A stretch of 64,000 nt of DNA from UMGS1601 sp900553335 (GCA_937920725.1 CALEUW010000018.1:62001-126000); one strand, 5' to 3'. Counted from the stretch's first letter, positions 8,354 to 17,224 are shown. Made by a program: numbers and translations. Notes: a model not told the origin generated them from the letters alone.

Positions 8354-8842
8354 TTAAGCAAGAAAATACAATACCTCTCTTACATTTCTTCCGCCAATGT
8401 TATCATTCATAAATACTTCCGAGCAGATAAATCCGTTTTTTTCATAGAATTTTCTTGCTCTGTGATTATCTTCCAAAACCCATAAAAGCACTTTACTAAA
8501 TCCGCATTGCTTTAATTCATAAATACACTTGTTAAGTAGTAACCTACCGTATCCTTTTCTGATGTAATCGGGCAGAAAATATATAGAAACAATTTCACCG
8601 TAATCACTATACTTTTCCCATCTTGATTTGCAGAAACTTGCAGTACCTATAATCCTTCCGTTTTCTATCAGAATAAGGTTGTTCATGCCGGCTTTGCCGA
8701 TACTATTAGCCCATTGTCCGTTTGGAATACTGTCAAGGTATTCCTGTGGAATAATGTCCTTATATGCATATTTCCAACTGCTTTCATATATGTTGCTTAT
8801 TTCAAGTAGATTATCATTTTGATTGATGTATCTGATTTCCAT
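8354..8842 (-). CDS. GNAT family N-acetyltransferase
   Basis: A 162-residue GNAT protein. The acetyl-CoA loop is RKGYGRLL near residue 97 after the strand VSIYFLPDY, and motif B is LWVLEDNHRARKFYEKNGF near residue 120. The N-terminal pattern IYESSWKYAYKDIIPQEYL is common in GNAT proteins of Firmicutes. The substrate is unknown. An AAGGAGAT site precedes the ATG. It is upstream of another GNAT gene in the same orientation with a 46-bp gap. Confidence 0.9.
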   Translation of the reverse strand: MEIRYINQNDNLLEISNIYESSWKYAYKDIIPQEYLDSIPNGQWANSIGKAGMNNLILIENGRIIGTASFCKSRWEKYSDYGEIVSIYFLPDYIRKGYGRLLLNKCIYELKQCGFSKVLLWVLEDNHRARKFYEKNGFICSEVFMNDNIGGRNVREVLYFLA

Positions 8843-8916
8843 TATAATATCTCCTTAAATTCCACTTTCTCAATCTGATATCACTTTTCCAATTATACAC
8901 GAAATTATATAATTTT

Positions 8917-9240
8917 TCAATTACCCGCACTGCTTTGCTTAAGTTTAAGCCTTACTCCCGCACACAGCTCAAGTGCCGCATCTATTTTTCTATATGAAGA
9001 TGATTTGTTCCTCTGAGCTTTAATTGTACAAGCTTTGCCGTTTCGGTAACAGAAACATTCTGTATTATCTACACAAGCTCTACCAAATGGATTTCATCAT
9101 TCAATATCATTTCATAAGGAGCGGTAATTTCCTGTACTTCGTATTTTCCAAGATAAATCAGCATATCGTCAGTCGTAATAATATCCTCTCGGCTCTGATT
9201 TCATAGACGGTGACGGAAACTTTTTCAAAAACAGTACGTT
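8917..9240 (-). pseudogene. Decayed gene remnant with at least two frameshifts
   Basis: On the minus strand three successive frames carry protein-like sequence that joins if shifts are allowed. A first piece reads KVSVTVYEIRAER, a second reads DIITTDDMLIYLGKYEVQ and onward to a stop, and a third reads ACVDNTECFCYRNGK through RNKSSSYRKIDAALELC to a TGA at 8917-8919. No single frame is open across the region and no start with a ribosome site is visible. I do not recognise the family with confidence. It fills most of the 515-bp gap between the acetyltransferase gene and the symporter gene. Confidence 0.5.
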
Positions 9241-9288
9241 ATGGGAAAAACAATTTTTTATTTAGCGCTTTAAAGTGCAAAAAATATA

Positions 9289-9317
9289 TTGACTTTATCC
9301 TTTTAAAGTGTTAAAAT
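9289..9317 (+). promoter_or_regulatory. Promoter of the SSS transporter gene, with flanking direct repeats
   Basis: TTGACT (9289-9294) and TAAAAT (9312-9317) are 17 bp apart. The 9-mer TTTAAAGTG occurs at 9269-9277 and again at 9302-9310 inside the spacer, 33 bp apart start to start, which suggests a regulator binding site. Confidence 0.75.
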
Positions 9318-9358
9318 ACATTTGTATTAAATACAATCAATAGAAAAGAGGGGTTTTT

Positions 9359-10924
9359 ATGAACATGACACAAATTCTTTGTGCAATTTTGTTAATAATG
9401 TTTTTTTCACTGATGATAGCTGTTGGCTGTCGAACAAGAAAACATGCTTCTGACGTTAGCGGCTTTGTTCTTGGAGGACGAAATGTTGGACCTTGGCTTA
9501 CAGCCTTTGCGTTTGGTACATCTTACTTTTCTGCGGTAATTTTTGTAGGATATGCAGGTCAGTTTGGTTGGAACTTTGGACTTGCTTCCACTTGGGCAGG
9601 CTTGGGGAATGCTTTCATCGGCTCATTGCTTGCTTGGAATGTTTTAGGCAGAAGGACCAGAGTAATGACTCAGCACTTGGATGCAAAAACTATGCCTGAT
9701 TATTTTGGCAGAAGATTCAATAGCAGTATCTTAAGAGTGGCTGCTTCTGTTATTGTTTTTATTTTTCTGATTCCTTATACGGCATCGTTGTATAACGGTT
9801 TATCAAGTTTGTTTGGAATGGTGTTTAATATCCCTTATTGGGTAGTTATTGCAGTTATGGCTGTGCTTACCGGTATTTATGTAATAATAGGCGGATATAT
9901 GGCAACGGCCGTCAACGACTTTATTCAGGGTATTATAATGCTGTTTGGAATAGTTGCAGTAATTTTTGCAGTACTGCACGATAATGGCGGATTGATGCAG
10001 GCTACGGAATCATTGTCTGCTGTATCAGATTCCACCACAGCGGGTTGGAGCGGAGGAGCATTTACTTCATTTTTTGGACCTGACCCGTTGGCGCTATTGT
10101 TTGTTGTTATTCTTACCTCACTTGGTACTTGGGGACTTCCTCAAATGGTAGGTAAGTTCTATGCAATAAAGAGTGAGGGCGATATTCATAAGGGCACAGT
10201 AATTTCAACTGTCTTTGCGATTATTGTTGCAGGCGGGTGCTATTTTCTTGGCGGTTTCGGAAGACTTTATGCAGATAAGATTACATATAATCCTGAAACA
10301 GGAAAGCCTTTGTTTGATACAATAATTCCATCCATGTTGTCTACTCTTCCGGGAGTAATTATTGCAATTGTAATTGTTTTGGTTCTTTCTGCATCTATGT
10401 CGACTCTTTCTTCGCTTGTTCTTACATCAAGTTCAACATTTACTATTGATATCGTTAAGGTCCTTTCAAAGAAAGAAATGACAGAGAAAAAGCAGGTTAA
10501 GATTATGAGGGTATTTGTTGTATTTTTCATAGTTTTTTCTGCGGCGATTGCAATATTTAAGGATTCAAATCCAACAGTGACATTTATTGCTCAGATGATG
10601 GGTGTATCCTGGGGTGCTCTTGCCGGTGCATTTCTTGCCCCATATATATATTCGCTTTATTCAAAGAAGATCACAAAGGCAGCCACTGGTGCCTGCTTTA
10701 TATGGGGCTGTGGTGTTGCAGTATTGCAATTAGTTGTAACACTCAGCGGTATTGATGTAACAACTTGGGGGCCGGTTCTCGGATATATTTTCAAGTCGTC
10801 AATCAATTCCGGCGTAGTTGCGATGGTCGGCGGTTTGATTTTAGTTCCTGTTGTATCTCTGATAACACCTAAACCAAGCAAAGAGCTTGTTGATGATTGT
10901 TTTTCCTGCTATCAAGAAAAATAA
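9359..10924 (+). CDS. Sodium:solute symporter family (SSS) transporter
   Basis: A 521-residue integral membrane protein with about 13 hydrophobic segments. The N-terminus with SGFVLGGRNVGPWLTAFAFG, the following TSYFSAVIFVGYAG, and IIGGYMATAVNDFIQGIIM near residue 180 are characteristic of the SSS family (proline, pantothenate, sugar and related carriers). It should import a small solute with sodium. The solute cannot be assigned from sequence; the next gene, an acyl-CoA synthetase with a similar promoter, hints at a carboxylic acid, but that is inference. An AGAGGGG site precedes the ATG. A hairpin follows the stop, so it is a single-gene transcript. Confidence 0.93.
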   Translation: MNMTQILCAILLIMFFSLMIAVGCRTRKHASDVSGFVLGGRNVGPWLTAFAFGTSYFSAVIFVGYAGQFGWNFGLASTWAGLGNAFIGSLLAWNVLGRRTRVMTQHLDAKTMPDYFGRRFNSSILRVAASVIVFIFLIPYTASLYNGLSSLFGMVFNIPYWVVIAVMAVLTGIYVIIGGYMATAVNDFIQGIIMLFGIVAVIFAVLHDNGGLMQATESLSAVSDSTTAGWSGGAFTSFFGPDPLALLFVVILTSLGTWGLPQMVGKFYAIKSEGDIHKGTVISTVFAIIVAGGCYFLGGFGRLYADKITYNPETGKPLFDTIIPSMLSTLPGVIIAIVIVLVLSASMSTLSSLVLTSSSTFTIDIVKVLSKKEMTEKKQVKIMRVFVVFFIVFSAAIAIFKDSNPTVTFIAQMMGVSWGALAGAFLAPYIYSLYSKKITKAATGACFIWGCGVAVLQLVVTLSGIDVTTWGPVLGYIFKSSINSGVVAMVGGLILVPVVSLITPKPSKELVDDCFSCYQEK

Positions 10925-10967
10925 GTGTTAAAACAGCGGTTAGTATTAAATGGGCTTATATAAAATT

Positions 10968-10999
10968 AAGGGCTTGTGAGACTCATAAGCCCTTTATTG
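10968..10999 (+). terminator. Terminator after SSS transporter gene
   Basis: The stem AAGGGCTT/AAGCCCTT with an 11-base loop is followed by TTTATT, 44 bp after the stop. Confidence 0.7.
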
Positions 11000-11058
11000 A
11001 TGTTTATATTGAACTGCAAGTTTATTTTGTTATACTGATTTTGGTATGTTGTCGATTA

Positions 11059-11087
11059 TTGACTTTAATAGTAATATATGATAAACT
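11059..11087 (+). promoter_or_regulatory. Promoter of the acyl-CoA synthetase gene
   Basis: TTGACT (11059-11064) and TAAACT (11082-11087) are 17 bp apart. The -35 context TTGACTTTA matches that of the symporter promoter, and CACTTTAA at 11099-11106 is the inverted core of the repeat seen there. Confidence 0.7.
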
Positions 11088-11137
11088 GATATGCAGTACA
11101 CTTTAACGCTTTTATGCATAAAATGGGAGGAATGAAA

Positions 11138-12772
11138 ATGCCTGTAATTGAATTACTGGAAAGGAATGCGAAGCTTTATCCCTATGAGATTGCTCTTGTG
11201 GAGCTGAATCCTGAGCAGCAGGATAAACGAAGAAAAACATGGAAAGAATATGACCTTATCGAATCCAGTCGATATGAGCCTTATAGAAGAGAAATAACTT
11301 GGCAGGTTTTTGATGAAAAGGCTAATCGTTTTGCAAATATGCTTATCAGCCGTGGAATCAAAAAAGGAGATAAGGTAGCTATTTTGATGTATAATTGCCT
11401 TGAGTGGCTGCCAATTTATTTCGGTATTCTTAAGACCGGCGCTATTGCAGTTCCGTTCAACTTTAGATATGATGCTGATGAAATCCTATACTGCGCAGAG
11501 CTTGCAGAAACTGATATGATAGTTTTCGGCAGAGAATTTATCGGCAGAATTGAGATCAATGCGGACAAGCTTTCAAAGGGAAGGCTTCTTATATATGTAG
11601 GTGATAATTGTCCTGATTTTGCAGAAAGCTATCGAGAGCTTGTTGCAGACTGTTCCAGCCGATCACCTAATATTCAACTGACTGATGACGACTATGGAGC
11701 AATCTATTTTTCATCAGGAACAACTGGTTTTCCTAAGGCAATTTTGCACAAGCACCAAAGCCTTTCACAGGCTGCAGAAATGGAAATGAAGCACCACAGT
11801 ATTACCCGTGATGATACATTTCTGTGTATTCCTCCTCTTTATCATACCGGAGCAAAGTTTCACTGGATGGGTAGTTTGTGTGCAGGCAGTAAAGCTGTGC
11901 TGCTGAAAGGTACTAAGCCTAAAACCATAATTGAGGCTATGTCAAATGAGAAATGTACAGTTGCTTGGCTTCTTGTGCCTTGGGCACAGGATATTATTGA
12001 TGAAATAAATAATGGCAGTATTAATCTTGCGGATTATCAGCTTGAACAGTGGAGATTGATGCATATAGGCGCTCAGCCTGTTCCGCCATCGCTTGTTAAG
12101 CGTTGGCTTGAGATTTTTCCTAATCACGATTATGATACTAACTATGGACTTTCCGAATCAACAGGTCCGGGCTGTGTTCATCTCGGTGTTGGAAATGTCC
12201 ACAAGGTTGGAGCTATCGGCATTCCCGGTTATAGGTGGGAATGTAAAATCGTTGATGAGAATAACAATATTGTTAAGCAGGGCGAGGTTGGTGAGCTTTG
12301 TGTAAAGGGGCCGGGAGTTATGACCTGCTATTACAATAATCCTGAAGCTACTGCCGAAACCTTGAGGGACGGCTGGCTTTATACGGGTGATATGGCCATG
12401 CAGGACGATGACGGATTTTATTTCTTGGTTGACAGAAAAAAGGATGTTATTGTCAGCGGCGGTGAAAATATTTATCCTGTGCAGATAGAGGACTTTATAC
12501 GTCGCTTTGATAAGGTGAAAGACGTTGCTGTAATAGGATTACCGGATAAACGTTTAGGAGAAATCACAGCAACTATTATTGAAATTAAAGACGGTATGAC
12601 CTGTACCAAGGAAGAGATTGAAGAATTCTGTCTTGGACTCGCAAGATATAAGCGCCCTAAAGAGATCATTTTTGATGATATTCCCCGTAACGCTACCGGC
12701 AAGATTGAAAAGCCGGTACTTCGGAAGAGATACGGAGCAGATCAGCTCGTTGCAAAAGAGAATATGTCATGA
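11138..12772 (+). CDS. AMP-forming acyl-CoA synthetase / ligase
   Basis: An adenylate-forming enzyme of 544 residues that should activate a carboxylic acid with ATP and load it on CoA. The core motifs are all present in order: IYFSSGTTGFPKA (A3), YGLSES (A5), GWLYTGD (A7), DRKKDVIVSGGENIYP (A8) and RNATGKIEK (A10) with the catalytic lysine. The start is set at the ATG seven bases after GGGAGG; an ATG at 11114 lies upstream of that ribosome site. An N-terminal stretch with many charged residues precedes the usual ITW segment. The substrate is unknown. It follows the SSS transporter and shares its promoter style, suggesting uptake and activation of the same compound. Confidence 0.9.
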   Translation: MPVIELLERNAKLYPYEIALVELNPEQQDKRRKTWKEYDLIESSRYEPYRREITWQVFDEKANRFANMLISRGIKKGDKVAILMYNCLEWLPIYFGILKTGAIAVPFNFRYDADEILYCAELAETDMIVFGREFIGRIEINADKLSKGRLLIYVGDNCPDFAESYRELVADCSSRSPNIQLTDDDYGAIYFSSGTTGFPKAILHKHQSLSQAAEMEMKHHSITRDDTFLCIPPLYHTGAKFHWMGSLCAGSKAVLLKGTKPKTIIEAMSNEKCTVAWLLVPWAQDIIDEINNGSINLADYQLEQWRLMHIGAQPVPPSLVKRWLEIFPNHDYDTNYGLSESTGPGCVHLGVGNVHKVGAIGIPGYRWECKIVDENNNIVKQGEVGELCVKGPGVMTCYYNNPEATAETLRDGWLYTGDMAMQDDDGFYFLVDRKKDVIVSGGENIYPVQIEDFIRRFDKVKDVAVIGLPDKRLGEITATIIEIKDGMTCTKEEIEEFCLGLARYKRPKEIIFDDIPRNATGKIEKPVLRKRYGADQLVAKENMS

Positions 12773-12998
12773 TATTTTAAACACTTATTAAGGAAGCGAT
12801 GTAATAAAAGAACTAAGGATAGGCAGTAAGGCGGTTGCCGGAGGCTGAGATAAAGTTAGACGTCAGGCTGTTTTCATCAAAGACAAAAAGTTCAGATGAA
12901 TGTCGATACAGTTTTCTTTATTTCAAAAGTTGGTCAATCATTTATATCACAGTGTGCTATAAATAATTATAAGTAAAATTTCAAGGGAGGGCTTTATT

Positions 12999-13538
12999 AT
13001 GGGTAATACTTATACACTATCTGTTGCAGGACTTACCAGGGAGCTTGCGATATGCCCTGCAAGCAATAAGCTTGACATTGCAGCGTTTATAATGTTTTCC
13101 GATGTTGAGCTTACCGTTGCGTGTGCTTCGGAGCTGCTTTCAAGGGTTCCTGTATTTGATGTTATAATTACCGCAGAGTCAAAGGGAATTCCGTTGGCAT
13201 ATGAGATGGCAAGGAGTTCCGGGAAAAATTATGTCGTTGCTAGAAAGTCTGTCAAGCTGTATATGAGAAATCCGGTTTCGGTCAGCGTAAAGTCCATTAC
13301 TACGGAAAGCATACAGACCTTGTATCTTTCTGAGGAAGATTTTATCAATCTGAAGGGCAAAAGAGTTCTTATAATTGATGATGTTATCAGTACAGGAGAA
13401 TCTCTTAAAGCTCTTGAGAAGCTCGTTGAAGTATCAGGTGGAGATATTGCAGGAAAAGCCGCCGTTCTTGCAGAGGGTGAGGCTGCCAGCAGGGAAGATA
13501 TTATCTTTCTTGAGAAGCTACCTTTGTTCTTTAAATAA
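12999..13538 (+). CDS. Adenine phosphoribosyltransferase-like protein
   Basis: A 179-residue type I phosphoribosyltransferase. The PRPP-binding loop VLIIDDVISTGES is near residue 122 and the pyrophosphate loop region AESKGIPLAYEMA near residue 60, both as in adenine phosphoribosyltransferase. It would convert a free purine, probably adenine, to its nucleotide with PRPP. It is divergent from standard Apt at the N-terminus, so another base is possible. AAGGGAGGG precedes the ATG. It stands alone; hpt and a purine permease are 2.8 kb away on the other strand. Confidence 0.8.
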   Translation: MGNTYTLSVAGLTRELAICPASNKLDIAAFIMFSDVELTVACASELLSRVPVFDVIITAESKGIPLAYEMARSSGKNYVVARKSVKLYMRNPVSVSVKSITTESIQTLYLSEEDFINLKGKRVLIIDDVISTGESLKALEKLVEVSGGDIAGKAAVLAEGEAASREDIIFLEKLPLFFK

Positions 13539-13684
13539 ATACATAGTTAAAATATAGCCAAGGCGGTATCATTACTTTACACATAAAATTTAAGCTTATG
13601 CTTTGGCGTTTATGATTATAGCTGTTCAAAAAGCTGTTTCGCAAAGGTCAGCAAGGTTTACGCATTAAATCACGTGCAATAATA

Positions 13685-13724
13685 AAAGTTCCCGACAAAT
13701 TCAAATGTTCGGGAACTTTTTTAT
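13685..13724. terminator. Bidirectional terminator between apt-like gene and tcdA
   Basis: An 11-bp stem, AAAGTTCCCGA/TCGGGAACTTT, has a T run on the plus side and TTTTATTATT when read leftward. It lies between convergent genes. Confidence 0.85.
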
Positions 13725-13748
13725 TTATTGCTGTTTTAAATTTTATAG

Positions 13749-14525
13749 TTAATAATTACTTTTAGATTGACCGTTGAAGTCAGTCAAATCTTTTATGACC
13801 TCTCCGGCAATGATAAGTCCTACCACAGATGGTACAAAAGCATTGCTTCCTGGTACTTGTCTGCGCTTAGAACCATTTGTTTCGGTATTTAGATGGTGGG
13901 TACAGTCAATGTGACTGCTTTGTGCATTGTCAACGGGAGTGATCGGTTTTTCCTTTGAATAGACTACTTTCAGTTTTTTTATTCCTTTGCGCTTAAGCTC
14001 GTATCGCATTACCTTAGCGAGCGGACACACAGAGGTCTTATAAATATCTGTTACCTCAAAAGCTGTAGGATCGACCTTGTTTCCTGCTCCCATAGAGCTG
14101 ATGATTGGTATTCCGGCGGCATTTGCATTCATTACAAGAGCAATCTTACCGGTTACTGTATCAATAGCGTCTACAATATAATCATACTCTGTAAAGTCAA
14201 ATTGATCCGCTGTTTTTGGCATATAAAAAGTTTTGTAGGTGCGAACCTTTGTGTCGGGATTGATTTCAGCAATACGTTCGGATGCAACATCAACCTTATA
14301 CTTTCCGACAGTTCTCTGTGTTGCATAAATTTGACGATTAATATTTGAAAGACATATCTTGTCACTGTCTATCAGATCAACAGCTCCTATACCCGAACGA
14401 ACAAGCGCTTCTACTGTATAGCCGCCTACTCCTCCTATTCCGAATATGGCAACTTTGGAGGAAGCAAGCTTTTCCATAGCTTCTTTTCCGAATATAAGTT
14501 CTGTTCTTGAAAATTGATTTAGCAT
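13749..14525 (-). CDS. tcdA: tRNA threonylcarbamoyladenosine dehydratase (E1/ThiF-like)
   Basis: A 258-residue E1-like enzyme of the ThiF/MoeB superfamily. The nucleotide-binding segment VAIFGIGGVGGYTVEALVRSG starts near residue 25, followed by DLIDSDKICLSNINRQ, the ATP-contact region. The length and the absence of a ubiquitin-like partner match TcdA (CsdL/YgdL), which cyclises t6A to ct6A at position 37 of tRNAs using ATP. A GAGGT site precedes the ATG. The transcript probably starts at the consensus promoter at 14815-14843, giving a leader of about 280 bases that contains a dispersed repeat. Confidence 0.9.
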   Translation of the reverse strand: MLNQFSRTELIFGKEAMEKLASSKVAIFGIGGVGGYTVEALVRSGIGAVDLIDSDKICLSNINRQIYATQRTVGKYKVDVASERIAEINPDTKVRTYKTFYMPKTADQFDFTEYDYIVDAIDTVTGKIALVMNANAAGIPIISSMGAGNKVDPTAFEVTDIYKTSVCPLAKVMRYELKRKGIKKLKVVYSKEKPITPVDNAQSSHIDCTHHLNTETNGSKRRQVPGSNAFVPSVVGLIIAGEVIKDLTDFNGQSKSNY

Positions 14526-14569
14526 TGAGATAATACCTCGATTCTTTTTATTCAGGTTATATTAAATTC

Positions 14570-14710
14570 TTTAAATAAGGGGCAGTGCTCCGCCATTAAA
14601 CAAACGACCGAGCATTAGCTCCTTAGGGTTTCAGCGGGACGGGAATCCCCGCTGAAGTTCTAAGCTGTCCGCCACTTAGATGCAGGGGACATAGTAGCTG
14701 TTAAATAACC
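14570..14710. repeat. Dispersed modular hairpin repeat, copy 1
   Basis: The block contains GGGGCAGTGCTCC, an AACGACCGAGCATTAG segment, a strong hairpin TTCAGCGGG/CCCGCTGAA flanked by CTTAG/CTAAG arms, and ACTTAGATGCAGGGGACAT. The first and last parts match the copy at 26095-26182 closely, with the hairpin as an insertion. It lies in the tcdA leader. Confidence 0.75.
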
Positions 14711-14814
14711 ACGAATGATGTTGCATTAGATTTAGAAATGAAAGGACATGGCATTTTATTAAAGCTAATTACTGTCTATATAATAAATATTAAAAGCCTA
14801 TTTACTTAATATGT

Positions 14815-14843
14815 ATTATATTGAAATCAATCTGTCTTGTCAA
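14815..14843 (-). promoter_or_regulatory. Consensus promoter reading toward tcdA
   Basis: Minus-strand TTGACA (14838-14843) and TATAAT (14815-14820) with a 17-bp spacer are an exact sigma-A consensus. The nearest gene downstream is tcdA, about 280 bases away. I see nothing coding between them; the space holds repeat copy 1. Confidence 0.8.
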
Positions 14844-14900
14844 GAGAGTAATGCTTGCTTTAAAATAAAGCTTAGTTAAATGTCAGATGTTTTCTACACA

Positions 14901-14935
14901 AAAACATCCTTTCGAGTTTTACGAAAGGATGCTTT
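14901..14935 (-). terminator. Terminator of the hpt-purine permease operon
   Basis: A 10-bp stem, CATCCTTTCG/CGAAAGGATG, has TTTTTGTG following on the minus strand, 24 bp past the permease stop. Confidence 0.85.
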
Positions 14936-14958
14936 TTAAATATGATTTTAAATCATTA

Positions 14959-16323
14959 TTAAAGGAAAATGTACTTTAAGATAAACAGTATTGCAAGTAC
15001 ATACATTATCGGATTGATCTCTTTTCTCTTTCCGCAAATTAAATTGATAATAACGTATGAGATAACTCCGATTGATATACCCTCAGAAATGCTATAGAAT
15101 AAAGGCATTGCTATAACGCACAAGTATGCCGGTATTGCTGTTGTGTAATTGCCCTCTGAGAACTTGATCTCAGTAATTGCACTAAACATTAAGAATCCTA
15201 CGATAATAAGTGCAGGAGCAGTAGCAAATGAAGGAATAGCTGTGAAAATAGGTGCGAACAGTATTGAAATCAAAAACAGTATAGCGGTTGTAACTGCAGT
15301 AAGACCTGTTCTTCCTCCTTCTGCAACACCTGCGGACGACTCAACAAATGTAGTAGTTGTCGAAGTACCGAGCACAGCTCCTGCTGAAGTAGCAATTGAG
15401 TCTGCAAGAAGTGCAGGCTTGATTTTAGGAAGCTTTCCGTCTTTGTCGAGCATATCTGCTTTTGTGCTTACTCCGATAAGAGTTCCGAGTGTATCAAAGA
15501 GGTCAACGAACAAGAAAGAAAAGACAATTACGATGAAATTGAATATTCCTACATTGCTGAAATCAATGTTAAAGCACTGTCCGAAAGTTTCGCCGATCTT
15601 GGAAAAGTCAGTCATTTGGAATGTAGGGAACAGTGAGTAATATCCTGCTTCTGCATTAGGAGCATAAATACCTATGACCTGACAAAGCATACCTAAAATC
15701 CATGTTCCGAGAATTCCTATAAGGATTGAACCCTTTACCTTTTTTATGTAAAGAATCGCAGTAATGAAAATTCCGATTATTGCAAGCAATGCACAGATAC
15801 CTGAAGTTTTGAAGTTGTCAGTAAAGCTTACGATTGAAAGAAGAGTAGACGAATTATCAACCGTAAGTCCTGCATTCTGAAGTCCGATAAATGCTATAAA
15901 TAATCCTATTCCGACAGAAACGGCTTTTTTCAGCGATAAAGGAATTGAATTGAATATAGCTTCTCTTATTTTTGTGAGAGAAAGAATAATGAAAATTATA
16001 CCTTCAATAAATACTGCGAACAGAGCGATTTGCCATGAGTATCCATATCCGAGTACAACCGTATATGTGAAAAATGCGTTAAGTCCCATTCCTGCCGAGA
16101 GGGCGAACGGAAGATTTGCCATGAGAGCCATACACATTGTACCGATAAAAGATGCAAGGCATGTAGCGATAAGAACCGCAGTGCTGTCCATTCCGGCAGC
16201 GGATAAAATGCTCGGGTTTACAGCGAGTATATACGCCATTGTCATGAACGTTGTAATACCTGCCATGATTTCTGTTTTAACATTTGTGTTGTTTTGCTTT
16301 AACTTAAATAACTTTTCAAACAT
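14959..16323 (-). CDS. NCS2-family purine permease (AzgA/PbuG type)
   Basis: A 454-residue transporter with about 12 to 13 membrane segments. The N-terminus with AGITTFMTMAYILAVNP and then FALSAGMGLNAFFTYTVV is the signature of the AzgA-like branch that imports hypoxanthine, guanine or adenine with protons. A further family segment DLFDTLGTLIGV is near residue 275, and SAGAVLGTSTTTTFVESSAG near residue 311. A GAGGTGT site precedes the ATG, 10 bp after the hpt stop. Pairing with hpt gives uptake and salvage of the same bases in one transcript. No purine riboswitch is visible upstream of the operon. Confidence 0.94.
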   Translation of the reverse strand: MFEKLFKLKQNNTNVKTEIMAGITTFMTMAYILAVNPSILSAAGMDSTAVLIATCLASFIGTMCMALMANLPFALSAGMGLNAFFTYTVVLGYGYSWQIALFAVFIEGIIFIILSLTKIREAIFNSIPLSLKKAVSVGIGLFIAFIGLQNAGLTVDNSSTLLSIVSFTDNFKTSGICALLAIIGIFITAILYIKKVKGSILIGILGTWILGMLCQVIGIYAPNAEAGYYSLFPTFQMTDFSKIGETFGQCFNIDFSNVGIFNFIVIVFSFLFVDLFDTLGTLIGVSTKADMLDKDGKLPKIKPALLADSIATSAGAVLGTSTTTTFVESSAGVAEGGRTGLTAVTTAILFLISILFAPIFTAIPSFATAPALIIVGFLMFSAITEIKFSEGNYTTAIPAYLCVIAMPLFYSISEGISIGVISYVIINLICGKRKEINPIMYVLAILFILKYIFL

Positions 16324-16333
16324 TTTTTACACC

Positions 16334-16882
16334 TCATTCTGAAAATTCTGCTATGTACGGAAGATTTCTGTAGTATTCGCCATAGTCAAGGCCATAACCT
16401 ATAACGAATAAATCGGGAATTTTAAAAAGCGAGTAGTCTGCCTTCAAATCAACGATTCGTCTGTCGGGCTTATCGAGCAGAGTGACTACTCTAAGAGAAA
16501 CCGGATTTCTCGATTTTAGGAGTTTTATTACATCGTTTAAAGTTCTTCCCGTGTCGATAATATCTTCAACGATGATTACATGATACTTGCTGATATCCTG
16601 CGTCAAGTCCATGGTTATCTTGACTATTCCCGATGACTGAGTGTCTTCATAATAGCTTTTTGCAACCATAAAACCTATTTCGCACGGTACATTTATTTCC
16701 CTGGCTAAGTCCGAAAGAAATATAAATGAGCCTTTTAGTATACTTACAAGAAGTATAGGTATTCCGTCATATGAAGAATTAATCATTTCACCTGTTTTTT
16801 TTACAGCTGCTTTGATTTCATCTTCTGAAATAAGGATTTGGTTGATTTTGCCCTGAAACTCAGCGATGCTATTAAATTCCAT
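16334..16882 (-). CDS. hpt: Hypoxanthine phosphoribosyltransferase
   Basis: Converts hypoxanthine and guanine to IMP and GMP with PRPP. The 182-residue protein has the PRPP loop VIIVEDIIDTGRTL near residue 98 and the KGSFIFLSDLAR segment near residue 49. The C-terminal DYGEYYRNLPYIAEF is typical of bacterial Hpt. The start is placed at the ATG preceded by TTGGAGGTG; an earlier in-frame ATG at 16933 has no ribosome site. It is first in a two-gene operon with the purine permease. Confidence 0.95.
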   Translation of the reverse strand: MEFNSIAEFQGKINQILISEDEIKAAVKKTGEMINSSYDGIPILLVSILKGSFIFLSDLAREINVPCEIGFMVAKSYYEDTQSSGIVKITMDLTQDISKYHVIIVEDIIDTGRTLNDVIKLLKSRNPVSLRVVTLLDKPDRRIVDLKADYSLFKIPDLFVIGYGLDYGEYYRNLPYIAEFSE

Positions 16883-17028
16883 ACTCACACCTCCAATCTT
16901 AATGATTTTATAACTTAACGTATTAAGTTTCAAATTTTTAATATTTCACCAAGCTGACGCTTAAATTTTACATTTTGCGGATATCAGTAAGATTAAATTG
17001 TCTAAATTTGACGAAATATATTGGTATC

Positions 17029-17057
17029 AGTATAGCATAATTATTGAATTTAGTCAA
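17029..17057 (-). promoter_or_regulatory. Promoter of hpt-purine permease operon
   Basis: Minus-strand TTGACT (17052-17057) and TATACT (17029-17034) with a 17-bp spacer. The leader of about 140 bases to the hpt start shows no recognisable riboswitch. Confidence 0.85.
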
Positions 17058-17059
17058 CT

Positions 17060-17092
17060 AAATCAGTGAAGGCGACACTGATTTGTTTTTTG
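17060..17092 (+). terminator. Terminator-like hairpin upstream of the hpt promoter
   Basis: A perfect 9-bp stem, AAATCAGTG/CACTGATTT, is followed on the plus strand by GTTTTTT. No plus-strand gene ends before it, so its role is unclear; it may insulate the following gene or act as a binding palindrome beside the hpt -35. Confidence 0.5.
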
Positions 17093-17150
17093 ATGGGTAA
17101 TATGAAAAACGAAACATATACTTTGTTTTTGAAATTTATTAGTGCAGCAG

Positions 17151-17179
17151 TTGACTTTTTTGTTAAAATATAGTATAAT
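17151..17179 (+). promoter_or_regulatory. Promoter of the PrsA-like lipoprotein gene
   Basis: TTGACT (17151-17156) and TATAAT (17174-17179) with a 17-bp spacer. The leader of about 130 bases contains repeat copy 2. Confidence 0.88.
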
Positions 17180-17224
17180 ATCAATTAATATATCTCGTCT
17201 ATCAATGTGGCGAGTCCTATTTAG

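Noticed and set aside
16883..17030. Purine riboswitch in the hpt-permease leader
   Set aside because: I looked for the conserved purine aptamer core and found none; the leader is short and AT-rich.
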